Assembly (NCBI RefSeq): GCF_000004075.3
Contig: NC_026658.2
Coordinates: 2,170,001-2,234,000, forward strand
Reading direction: 5' to 3'
From: Cucumis sativus
Taxonomy: Eukaryota > Streptophyta > Magnoliopsida > Cucurbitales > Cucurbitaceae
Length of the DNA stretch: 64,000 nt
Shown: piece by piece, positions 1-10,832 of the stretch
Layout of the letters: the number at the start of each line of letters is the position of its first letter
Position numbering within the stretch: the first letter of the stretch is position 1
The notes under the pieces: generated by a model
What the model saw: only the letters and a program-made list of their open reading frames with translations
The model's database searches: none
Told to the model about the DNA's origin: nothing
Position numbers and translations under genes: made by a program

Positions 1-728
1 GAACTTAAAAGTAGGCAAACAAATCAGAGATAAAGGATAAAGAAAGAAAACAGTTATTTTTATGGATTTTGCTTCATCCACCGTTTCTGTATTTGGGGAA
101 ACTGGTTGACCGATCATAATAGGAGGACAAGTGGGTTTTAGGAGCAGAGTTGTATTGGGAAAATTAGTTGGAATATTTGGGACATTTAGTGGTTATAGAA
201 AGAGGAAGCGAGAGGAGTGAAGGCAAAGGACAGTTCAATTTTAATTCCTACAAGTAAAATATCACAAATAATAATGATATACAAACATACCATTTATTTA
301 AGCATATTTATGAATATTTCTTTTGTTGTTTGAGCCAGTTTTTGGGTCACGGTAATAGGCTAGGGCTTGCTATATCATGCAAATAAATGGAACAGTGAAT
401 CTCAATAATCTTTCTGGGGTATTTTATGGTTTGGGAACTCTAGTTTAGAACCCTATTTTTAATATGTAGGATTTCTAGTGTTGTGGAAGGTGTTTTTTTT
501 TTTTCCTCCAATTTGATCTCTATTGTAGCATTCCCTTATGACTCTTCTTAGATGTTCCCCAACCACTATTCTGGTCATCTAATGTAATTCTGCCTTGTTT
601 ATGATTTATCTTGTATCTGGGTTACTATTTTCTATGTGATGTTCTTCTTGGATTTTAGAATCGTTGCTTTGTCTATGATCTGTATGGTGTGTGATTTAAG
701 TCTGTCTTATATATTTTATGCCTGTTAG
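1..728 (+). other. Intron / upstream part of the PTI1-like gene
   Basis: No coding exon is recognisable here. The segment is AT-rich and ends in a polypyrimidine-type tract and AG just before the first kinase exon at 729. It is best read as the 3' part of an intron of the PTI1-like gene. The exon(s) encoding the roughly 35 missing N-terminal residues should lie left of the window. Confidence 0.55.
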
Positions 729-2286
729 GTCACGTTCAAAGAAAAGAGGCAGCTACTTTCAAATCTGAAGCACCAAAAACTCCTCCTCCCATAGAAGTGC
801 CAGCGTTGTCTCTGGAAGAACTGAAAGAAAAGACTGACAACTTTGGGTCTAAGGCACTGATTGGTGAAGGGTCTTATGGTCGAGTTTATTATGCTAGTTT
901 AAATGATGGGAAAGCTGTGGCTGTGAAGAAGCTGGATGTTTCTTCCGAGCCCGACTCCAGTGTTGACTTTTTGACGCAGGTTTGTCTTCAGTATCGATAT
1001 AATAGATTTACCACATTAAAGCTTCATTTTTTCCTCTATAGTCTATACATTATTTTCTTTCATCCTTATTGTTTATGGCATTGCTTCAGGTTTCTACTGT
1101 CTCAAGGTTGAAACATGAAAATTTTGTTGAGTTGCACGGATATTGTGTTGAAGGAAATCTCCGTGTACTTGCATATGAATTTGCAACTATGGGTTCTCTA
1201 CATGACATATTGCATGGTACGCCAACATTCTAAGTTCAGTCTTTTAGTTCAGTTTCATGTCCAGTTAGTTTCTCATGAATTGTTGCTCTACGCCAGGTAG
1301 AAAGGGAGTGCAAGGAGCACAGCCTGGTCCTGTTCTCGATTGGATGCAGAGAGTGAGAATTGCTGTTGATGCAGCTCGAGGATTGGAATACTTGCATGAG
1401 AAGGTTCAGCCTTCTATCATACATAGAGATGTTAGATCCAGCAATGTGCTTCTCTTCGAAGATTTCAAAGCAAAGATTGCAGACTTTAACCTTTCAAACC
1501 AGGCTCCTGACATGGCTGCTCGGCTTCACTCTACTCGTGTTTTAGGAACTTTTGGCTATCATGCTCCAGAGTAATGTTTCTGAAATCTCTTTTATTTGTG
1601 GTTTCTTTCTCTCTCCCAAATGTTGACTTCTCAATGGATACGTGAACTCTGTCCTTTTTGTTCACTGGAATTTGGATAAGTAGCTATGAAGAGAAAGTAT
1701 ACTGATGCTAAGTCCTCTCTTCTCCAGGTATGCAATGACGGGACAATTGACACAGAAGAGTGATGTCTATAGCTTTGGAGTCGTTCTACTTGAACTTTTG
1801 ACCGGGAGGAAGCCGGTTGATCATACCATGCCTCGCGGTCAGCAGAGTCTTGTTACTTGGGTGAGCACATTTATCTGCTTTCTTATTGCTTTTCATTGTG
1901 CTCGTGCCTTTTTGTCTCCAGCTATTCAAATTTTACAAGTCTAAAATGATGGTTTTTTGTTTGTTTAAGGCTACCCCAAGACTAAGTGAAGACAAAGTCA
2001 AACAATGTGTTGATCCAAGGCTGAAGGGTGAATATCCCCCCAAAGGAGTTGCCAAGGTAACTTCTGTTTCGATTGCTGTCTTCACTGCTAGAAATAGCAT
2101 TATTGCAATGAACTAATGAGATATTGCTGTGACATTGACCTGGTATTATGGTTATTGCAGCTGGCCGCTGTGGCAGCTCTGTGTGTGCAGTACGAAGCCG
2201 AGTTCAGGCCAAACATGAGCATCGTTGTCAAGGCTCTCCAGCCACTTCTAAAGCCACCTGCCCCTGCTCCGGCCGTGGAACCTTGA
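729..2286 (+). CDS. PTI1-like receptor-like cytoplasmic kinase (5' end outside window)
   Basis: Ser/Thr kinase of the PTI1 group of receptor-like cytoplasmic kinases, which act in signalling near the plasma membrane downstream of OXI1/AGC or receptor kinases. Six exons are seen: 729-979, 1090-1216, 1297-1570, 1728-1860, 1970-2056 and 2161-2286; all phases agree and give about 331 residues ending at TGA 2284-2286. The sequence shows the Gly-rich loop [13 protein letters not shown] with the ATP-binding Lys, HRDVRSSN catalytic loop, ADFN in place of [19 protein letters not shown] activation segment, and [21 protein letters not shown]. The near-identical match to plant PTI1 kinases, including the C-terminal [15 protein letters not shown], makes the family assignment firm. 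The DFN motif is shared by other plant PTI1-like kinases I recall, so it is not evidence of decay. The N-terminal exon, which would carry any acylation site, is not visible. Confidence 0.93.
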
Positions 2287-3416
2287 AGTAAATTGATCTC
2301 AGTTTTCTTCCTCACTGTTGATATATGTGTCAGCGCCTACATTGCAATGTTTGCTTTCATGGTGACCGTATAGAATTCATAATATTCATTATTTATTCCA
2401 ATTATTATTGTTATTTTTTCTTGTCTTGAAGAAGATGCTTGAGTCATGTTTGATTGGATTGAAAATAGGTTGCTGCTTTTCTTGTAAGCAATTCTTCTTG
2501 TGTAGCCTGTTGTTGGTAATAGCACTCGGTTGTTAAAAATGTTTTTCCCCTTTCGTTTTTTGGAGTCATCAAGTGAGAAGACTCAGTGGGAGTGCTACAT
2601 GGTGTGGTGGAAAACACATTTGGATTACAGTTTGCTGTCCCTCACTCCTTTGATATTAATGGATATGGGTTGGTTTTCTCGGTTGTCATCGAAAATGGTC
2701 TTAATTTATTTATAGTTTATGTAAGTGCTTTAAGTACTTATCTCTGGACTCCCAAGTTCAATTGCTTCACTCTTACATGTCTTTCAAGTGCTCGTTATTC
2801 TTTCAAGATTAGATATATGTTTGATTAAGAGATTAAAAGTTTGAATCTCCATTTATATAACGATGATATCTTAAAAGAAAAAAGAAATTGTCAATTCGAG
2901 CTTTGCCTGAGTGGTTGTTAGATGTTTGTAGCTAGCTAGAGTGATTAGTATTTGTACCTTGCCATCCAGTTGTCATTGATCTTGAAGCCATCCAGGCAAA
3001 GTTCAAATCTAATTGCATATTTTTCATTATTTTAATATTTTAAGTCTTGCAAAAGCTCAAAAGAAACTGTTTGTAATACTTCTAAAAATACCTTTTTAAG
3101 TAAAATCATCTCGAACATATCTTAGGTTAGCTGTGTCAATTTCATCCCCGAACACATTAACAAAGGCCACTTATGTTTATATTTTCGAAGTCCAAAGCAA
3201 TTGTGTTCTTTCCTTGCACCTTCCCCATCACAAACTAAAAGCGTGTGGATATAAATCTTGTCATGTGGAATTTAAATTTTCTTCCCCACAACAAACTGTT
3301 GTCCTATTTTGTTTGACCAAGTCATGTGGAATTTAAATCTTCTTCCTCACTTCATGATCATCCATAGTTCTTTGGGAAAGTAAAGATCATAACAGCAAAA
3401 AAGTAAAGTTAATAAT
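2287..3416. other. Spacer: PTI1 3' flank, then duplicated NLR promoter
   Basis: From about 2287 to 2770 this is the 3' flank of the kinase with no recognisable gene. From about 2771 the sequence matches 10190-10832, upstream of the intact NLR, so it is the left copy of the duplicated NLR promoter. Within it a motif around TCATGTGGAATTTAAAT occurs twice (about 3263 and 3322), while the right copy has it once. Confidence 0.7.
3313..3318 (+). promoter_or_regulatory. W-box-like TTGACC upstream of NLR copy A
   Basis: TTGACC lies about 100 bp upstream of the ATG at 3417 and matches the WRKY W-box core. In the intact sister promoter the same position reads TTGGACC, so the core is lost. Short motifs occur by chance; function is inference only. 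Confidence 0.3.
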
Positions 3417-6400
3417 ATGGCTATCGCTGAGTTCCTATGGACTTATGCTGTCCAACAAGTGTTGAAGAAGGTATTGGAACTTGCGGCTGACCAAATTGGT
3501 TTGGCATGGGGCTTGGACAGGGAGCTTTCAAACCTCTCCCAATGGCTACTCAAAGCAGAAGCTATTTTAGGTGACGTTAACAGAAAAAAAACTACACCAT
3601 AGTTCTGTGAGACTGTGGGTGGCAGATCTTCTACTTGTTGTTCATGAAGCCGACAATCTATTGGATGAGCTTGTTTATGAATATCTTCGTACAAAGGTGG
3701 AAAAAGGATCGATTAACAAGGTATGTTCTTCGGTGTCAAGTCTTTCTAATATTTTCATTATCTTTCGCTTCAAAATGGCCAAGAAAATCAAGAGTATTAT
3801 TGAAAAGTTGCGTAAATGTTACTACGAGGCGACTCCTTTAGGACTTGTTGGTGAAGAATTCATAGAAACAGAGAATGATCTTAGTCAGATTCGAGAGACG
3901 ATCTCAAAACTTGATGATTTTGAAGTTGTTGGAAGGGAGTTTGAAGTTTCAAGCATAGTGAAACAAGTAGTTGATGCTAGTAATCAATATGTTACATCTA
4001 TCTTACCCATTATGGGTATGGGTGGAATCGGAAAAACAACTTTGGCAAAGACAATCTTCAATCATGAGGAGATCAAAAGACATTTTGATGAAACAATATG
4101 GATATGTGTGTCCGAACCATTTCTTATCAACAAGATTTTGGGAGCAATTTTACAAATGATAAAGGGTGTTTCTAGTGGCTTGGATAATAAAGAGGTTCTA
4201 CTTCAAGAGCTTCAAAAAGTGATGCGAGGTAAAAGATATTTTCTTGTGCTTGATGATGTTTGGAATGAAAATATTGCTTTATGGACTGAATTGAAAAAAT
4301 GTTTACTGTGTTTTACTGAAAAATCTGGAAACGGTATCATTGTAACTACGAGAAGTATTGAAGTTGGAAAGATTATGGAGAGTACTCTTCCTAGCCATCA
4401 TTTGGGAAAATTATTTGATGAACAATGTCGGTCTTTGTTTAAAGAAAGTGCAAATGCAGATGAATTGCCAATGGATCCAGAGTTGAAGGATCTTCAAGAA
4501 GAATTGGTGACAAGGTTTGGTGGTGTACCATTTGTTGCAAGAGTTTTGGGAGGGGCACCGAAATTTGAAGGGGTCTACGAGAAATGGGTGATGTCTCTTA
4601 GAACCACAACAAGTATACCGTTACAAGATGAAGATTTAGTTTTATCTACATTAAAATTAAGTGTAGATCGTCTACCATCCTTCTTGTTGAAGCAATGCTT
4701 TGCATATTGTTCAAATTTTCCTAAAGGTTTTAAAGATTTAAAAAAGAAGAGCTAATTGAAATGTGGATGGCACAAGGGTTCATTCAACTACACGAAGGAA
4801 GAAACGATATAACGATGGAGGAAAATGGAGAAAAGTACTTCAACATCTTGTTGTCTCGCTCTCTCTTTCAAGATATCATTAAGGATGATAGAGGAAGAAT
4901 TACTCATTGTAAGATGCATGATCTTATCTATGAAATTGCGTGTACAATTTTAAATTCTCAAAAGTTGCAAGAGGAACATATTGATTTGTTGGATAAAGGA
5001 AGTCACACCAATCATAGGATAAACAACGCCCAAAATTTACGCACACTCATTTGCAATAGACAGGTGCTTCACAAGACTATTTTTGACAAGATTGCAAATT
5101 GTACTCGCTTGCGAGTTTTAGTAGTGGATTCATCTATTACAAAACTACCTGAGTCAATTGGTAAGATGAAACATTTGAGATATCTCGACATTTCAAGTTC
5201 AAACATAGAAGAACTTCCAAATTCTATCTCTTTGCTTTATAACTTACAAACATTGAAGCTTGGAAGCTCAATGAAACACCTTCCATATAATTTGAGCAAG
5301 TTGGTTAGTTTAAGACATTTAAAGTTCTCAATACCACAAACGCCTCCACATTTGAGCCGGTTGACTCAACTACAAACGTTGTCTGGTTTTGCAGTTGGAT
5401 TTGAGAAGGGTTGCAAAATAGAAGAACTTGGATTTTTGAAAAACTTCAAAGGTAGATTAGAACTTTCAAATCTCAATGGAATTAAACACAAAGAGGAAGC
5501 CATGAGTTCCAAATTGGTAGAAAAGAACTTATGTGAGCTATTCTTGGAATGGGATTTGCATATTTTAAGAGAAGGTAGCAACTACAATGACTTGGAAGTG
5601 TTAAAAGGGCTTCAACCACACAAAAATCTTCAATTCTTGAGTATCATAAACTATGCTGGCCAAATTTTGCCTCCTGCCATTTTTGTTGAAAATTTAGTTG
5701 TGATACATCTAAGACATTGTGTAAGATGCGAAACACTTCCAATGCTTGGAGAATTACCTAATTTGGAGGAACTAAATATTTCCAACTTACATTGTCTAAG
5801 ATGTATTGGGAATGAATTCTACGGAAGTTATGATCATCCCAACAACCATAAGGTTTTATTTCGCAAGTTGAAGAAATTTGTACTCTCTGAAATGCACAAT
5901 CTAGAGCAATGGGAAGAATTAGTATTCACATCAAGGAAAGATGCAATTTTTCCTCTTCTTGAAGACTTGAATATTCGTGATTGTCCTATATTAACAAGTA
6001 TTCCAAATATTTTTGGATGTCCTCTTAAAAAGCTACATGTTTGTGGATGTGATGAAGTGACAAGATTGCCCAAAGATCGATCTACAACTCTGCACTTCCA
6101 TTGAGGATCTAAAGATTGTTGGGTGCCTTGAAATGATACTAAATGTGCAAAATATGCATACCTTGTCTCGTTTCTCTATGAATGGGTTGCAAAAGTTTCC
6201 CCAAGGACTATCTCATCTCAAAAACTTGAAAGAAATGATAATCACTGAATGCTCACAAGATTGTGACTTTACTCCTCTTATGCAACTTTCTTCACTCGTA
6301 AATCTTGATTTGGTTCTTTTCGCGGGGAACGGGGCCGTGCAACTTCCTCAGCAACTCCAGCATCTCACAGCCTTAAGATCTTTGATCATTAATGATTTTG

Positions 6401-6629
6401 ATGGAATTGAAGTTTTACCAGAATGGTTGGGAAATCTTGCATCTTTGGAAGTTTTGGGACTTTATTATTGTAGAAGTCTGAAACAGTTTCCTTCAAAGAA
6501 AGCCATTGCAATGTCTCACCCAATTAGTCCATGTGGATGTCTTTGGTTGTCCACAACTACCCAAGTTCGGAGATTTTGTGCCATGATGTTCTAAAGACCA
6601 AAGCTCGTGCCAAAGCAAACGTAATTTAG
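3417..6629 (+). pseudogene. Fom-2-like CC-NB-LRR, frameshifted copy A
   Basis: Broken paralogue of the intact NLR at 10833-14024; about nine residues in ten agree by eye. All domains are present in pieces: an Rx-type N-terminal coiled coil (3417-3590), the EDVID-like region HEADNLLDEL, P-loop GMGGIGKTT (about 4018), kinase-2 LVLDDVWNE, a variant GLPL region (GGVPFVARVLGG), KMHD (about 4911) and the LRR region to 6590. Relative to copy B the frame is broken by four small net insertions: +1 in an A-run near 3585, +2 near 4735, +4 (a GATC-type duplication) near 6078 and +1 near 6505. No in-frame nonsense substitution is evident between them. As written, only the first 61 codons are translated from the natural start. 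Either it is a young pseudogene, or some indels (especially the A-run) are assembly errors. Confidence 0.85.
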
Positions 6630-8046
6630 TGGTAAAGTTAATATATTGTAACTTGTAGGTAGCTGCCTTAAATCTCTCGCTAATATTATTCGCATTTGTT
6701 TTTCTTGTATTGAACAATGCATGTTGTTTTTTCCTTTTTTGTTAGTAGAGTGTGAGAAGACTAACTTTTTTTCTCTTTGTGATTGATTTGTCTATAACAT
6801 AATGTATACTCAAAACTCTATATACGAACAGCATGTTTGAGGTGCAGGTGAAATTAAATGAAAAAGAAAAACTAGCAATTTCTTACATTTCCTCTATTTA
6901 TTTTCTACTTCAATCTATGACGACCTAACATTTTTGGGGCATTTCTCCTTCTCAAACTATGTTGAAAGACAATAAGAAAGCTTAAATTCACTGCGAAAAT
7001 ATACTCGATCAATCTATCCAAATTCAAAGGAATTCATCGATATAGTTGATTGCTTGTAGTAACCCTCAACATCATTAAATACAAACATTTTTCTTGAATT
7101 AACATTCATTATTTAATAAATATAAACATTTTTCTTGTATTATCGAGTAATGACCAAGTGCATGTTTTTAGTATAATATGGAGTGAGAAGATTTGAATCA
7201 CGTATACTTAATTACTATTCAATATAAGAAGAACGAGTGCAAAATACGACTGACTAGTTGGCTAAAAGAATATTTTTTACTTCAAGTTTTGTACTAGAGA
7301 TGCTATAATTATTTATTCATAGGAGTTGTCATTTTGTAATAATTGATAGCAAGCAATAATTGTACCACAAGAATGGCTGCCAGAAATACTTAATAAATAA
7401 ACGTATAAAAAATATTTTTAAATATAACGTGTGGGACAAAATTTCATATTCAATCGAGATTGATAAAAGACAATTATAATTAATAATTATTTTTTTTTAA
7501 AAAATAATTTGTTCTTATTAGTTAAGGGTTGTGTAAGTCAAGGTTAAATTTAACTCAACAATAATTAATATAATCTTTTTCTTTTAAAGTCGAAATTGAG
7601 TCGATATATCATTTAATATTATTGTATTAATGGTCTAAATAATTTGAGATCATTAGGAACATTATTCGACTCTTTCCTTTTGGCGGTGTTATGATCATCA
7701 ATTGTTTTTATCATTTGATAAAGAAGATATTACGTACTTCTTTAATTATAAACAAACAAATATTTCCTAATCAACAAACAATTAATTAATGGATACTTTC
7801 TCTAGTGTCTACCTAACCTAAATTTTATTTTGGTATCACAGTATACTAAATTTTTTTTATATTTTTTTCAAAGATATAATCTTTTTCTCTATTTTTAAAA
7901 GTTAATTAATAATGGACCACATTTATACTTTAATTTCTTTAGGTATTGTTTTAAAAATAGTATACACAATTATAAGCAAATTAACAAAAATTATATATGA
8001 TCTTAATTATATTGTTAGTTCATTATTAATTCTAAAACCGAAAGGC
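6630..8046. other. Spacer: duplicated NLR 3' flank, then AT-rich DNA
   Basis: 6630-7262 is the 3' flank shared with 14025-14808. From 7263 to 8046 the DNA is AT-rich with no recognisable gene. An open frame continues upstream of the acyltransferase start from 7912, but its predicted residues do not resemble the family. Confidence 0.6.
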
Positions 8047-9649
8047 ATGGAAGTGGAGATAATATCAAGTGAAACTATCAAACCATCTTCTTTTCCACAA
8101 TCTCTTCATCTAAAATCCTTCAAACTATCAGTTCTTGATCAACTCTCTCCCTTCACTTACACTTCTCTTGTCTTCTTCTACACTCTCAACAATGAAGAAT
8201 TATCCAATGAAGACACTGCTCTCCATCTTTCACAACCCCTCAAAACCTCCTTATCTAAAGCCCTCTCCGCCGATTTCTACCTTCTCGCCGGCACCATCAA
8301 ACACAACAAACAAATCCTCGCCAATGGTGTCGGAGCTCTTTATCAAGTTGCCAGAGTTCAGGGTGCCATGTCTAAGGTTTTGAACCAACCAAGCTTCGAG
8401 TCGTTGAGTCAACTCCTCCCTTTTCGATCTCTACAGATCATGTCATCGTCGACAAAGGAAGCAAGTAAGATAATTAATAAACAAGAAGAGAACTCTCTAT
8501 TAACTGAATACTTGTCAATATATGATATATGATATGTATATTTATTTATTTATTGATTGATTCACCATTTGTTTGAAGTATATCCTCAAGTCGCCGTCCA
8601 ACTCAACGCCTTCAACGGCGGCGGGGTGGCCGTGGGGGTCTGTTTTTTACACAAGATCATCGACGGGACAACACTGAGCGGGTTTCTAAGGCGGTGGGCC
8701 GCGGTGGCCGGAGGGTCAGCCGCCGAAGAGAAAGGAGGAGAGGGAGTGGCGGAATACACGGTGGGGGCAGAGGCTTTCCCCGGACGAGATTCATTGCTGG
8801 GAAACTCATGGCTTTCAAAAGGATATTCACCATTTGTGGGTGAAGGAATTAGGATAAAGAGAAGAAGGTTTGTGTTTGAAGGAGATGCCATTTTAGAGCT
8901 TAAGGAGGAACTAATGAAATGGAAAGATGTGAGGAATCCCACAAGTGTTGAACTGGTTACTGCTTTCATATGGAAGTATTTGATGATAGCGGCAAGAAAA
9001 AGATCATCGGGTTCTCAACAAATTTCTTCGGTACTATTTACGAGAGAATCAAACCTTGAACCTTAAAGTCTATTGTATCTCATTTAGCTGTCAACTTCAT
9101 ATTAATTAAACCATTTTAATTTTTTGGAAGGTATTGACTCATGCAGTGGACCTACGAAGAAGAATGGCACCACCATTACCACCAACCTCCATGGGAAACA
9201 TTTTGTGGAGTGCAGTTGCTCATTACGACTCAACAGACGACGTAGAGATAGAACTGAGCAAGCTCGTCAATCTTCTTTGGGAATCATTTACCGAGATCGA
9301 CAACAAGTTCATACAAGAAATGGAGGGAGAAGAAGGGTTTCAAACAATTTCAAAATGGTTCATGAGGATGCAAGAGCTTTATTCTTCGAAGCCATATGCA
9401 TATGGATTTACAAGTTGGAGAAATATGGGACTAAACGACATCGATTTCGGGTGGGGAAGACCTTCGTGGGTCAGCTTTGCAGGACCTGAAAATTCAGTGC
9501 TGAAAAATATTGTTGTGTTGAAGGAAGACAATTTGGGAGATGGAATTGAAGCATGGATCATGTTGGATGAGGATGAGATGAACATATTGGAAAATGATCA
9601 ACAATTCCTTGCTTTTGCTTCTTATAATCCAACTATCTATTTAGGTTAA
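8047..9649 (+). CDS. BAHD acyltransferase 1 (vinorine-synthase-like clade)
   Basis: Predicted cytosolic acyl-CoA-dependent O- or N-acyltransferase; the acceptor is unknown. Three exons, 8047-8464, 8579-9030 and 9131-9649, have consistent phases and give 462 residues, normal for BAHDs. The start MEVEIIS... was chosen because it aligns with paralogues in the window. Motifs: catalytic H164-K-I-I-D168, NPTSVE before the FIWKY segment, and D395-F-G-W-G near the C-terminus. Both introns are short (114 and 100 bp). Intron 2 lies within one nucleotide of the intron in BAHD 4. Exon 1's second half and the start of exon 2 (about 8230-8800) are clearly richer in G+C at third positions than the other BAHDs here. 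It sits between the two NLR copies. The first intron is my inference, because the reading frame closes at 8532. Confidence 0.82.
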
Positions 9650-10832
9650 GCGATCGAAATTATCTCTTTGTTAATTGTTAGTATTGTATTATTATTTGTT
9701 AATCAGCTAGTTTAGTGTGTTGATCTAATGTATTAGAAAAAATTCTGTGATATTTAAAATTAGAAAAAGAATCAGTTTTAAAGTGTATGATTTTTATAAA
9801 TGACTTTCTTAAAAGTTAAATGTCATATAATTATTTTAAGCTTATATTATTATAAACCTAGAAATTAGAAAGGTAAAATTTTCAAACTATAGGACTAATT
9901 AAAAAAACTGATTATCAATTTAACCTCATTACCATGACGCTAATTTTAATTACGAATTGGGTAGATAAATATAACATAAAAAAGAAAAAAAGGAAAAATA
10001 TTTTTTGTAAAATGAATAGACTCGTTTGATTAATAACTCTCTCCCTTTATTTCTTATTTCCAATGCCCCATTTGGTTTCTTTCTTCAATCTCTCTGCTAC
10101 TTTCTTCCTTGCACGCGTTTTATATTTGAGCCAATTTTTCAAATTTTAAATTTGATTTGAATAGAAATATTTAATTTGTTTCTTTCTTCTCTTACATGTC
10201 CTTTTAAGTGCTTTTATTATCTTTCAAGATTAGGTATCAATGGTTTTAGTCTCTTTGTTCACATAATGATAATGATGGTCTTAAAAAGGAAAAGGAGATA
10301 GGATTAATTGTCAATTCAAGCTTCGCTTCAGTGGTTGTTAGATGTTTGTAGCTAGCTAGAATCATTACTATTTGTGCCTTGCCATCAGGTTGTCATTAAT
10401 CTTGAAGTCATCCAGGCAAATTTAAAACCTAATTGCATATTTATCATTATTTTAATATCTAAAGTCTAGCAAAAGCTCAAAAGAATCTGTTTGGAATTAC
10501 TTCTAATGACTTAAAAATCATTCTTTTTTTCATTTAAAAATACCTTTTTAAGTAAAATCATTTCGAATCTATCTTAGGTTTGCAGTGTCATTTTCATCCC
10601 CGAACACATTAACAAATTAGTCCACTTTTGTTGTTTATATTTTCGAAGTCCAAAGCAATTGGGTTCTTTCCTTGCACATTCCCCATCACAAACTAAAAGC
10701 GTGTTGAAAACTGTTGTCCTACTACTGTTGGACCAAGTCATGTGGAATTTAAATCTTTTTCCTCATCTTCATGATCATACATAGTTCTTTGGGAAATTAA
10801 AAATCATATCAGCAAAAAAGAGAGTTAGTTTT
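9650..10832. other. Spacer upstream of the intact NLR
   Basis: 9650-10189 is AT-rich with no gene seen. 10190-10832 is the right copy of the duplicated NLR promoter and matches 2771-3416, including a conserved stretch at about 10330-10420 (GTTGTTAGATGTTTGTAGCT). Confidence 0.65.

Larger units (their letters stand above)
2771..7262 (+). repeat. Left copy of a ~4.5 kb direct tandem duplication (NLR unit A)
   Basis: Colinear with about 10190-14808. Homology starts near TTACATGTC (2773) versus TTACATGTCC (10192). It runs through the NLR and about 600 bp of 3' flank to the GACTAG block at about 7250 versus 14795. The flanks contain shared strings such as GCATTTCTCCTTCTCAAACT (6939 and 14513). Unit B has roughly 170 bp extra at 14287-14460. 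The duplication therefore carried promoter, gene and 3' flank together. Confidence 0.85.

Noticed and set aside
1297-1570. DFN instead of DFG in the PTI1-like kinase as a sign of a dead kinase
   Set aside because: Other plant PTI1-like kinases I recall carry the same ADFN motif, so it is a family trait.
7912-8046. Longer N-terminus for BAHD 1
   Set aside because: The upstream in-frame residues are hydrophobic and unlike any paralogue; MEVEIIS at 8047 aligns with the other BAHD starts.
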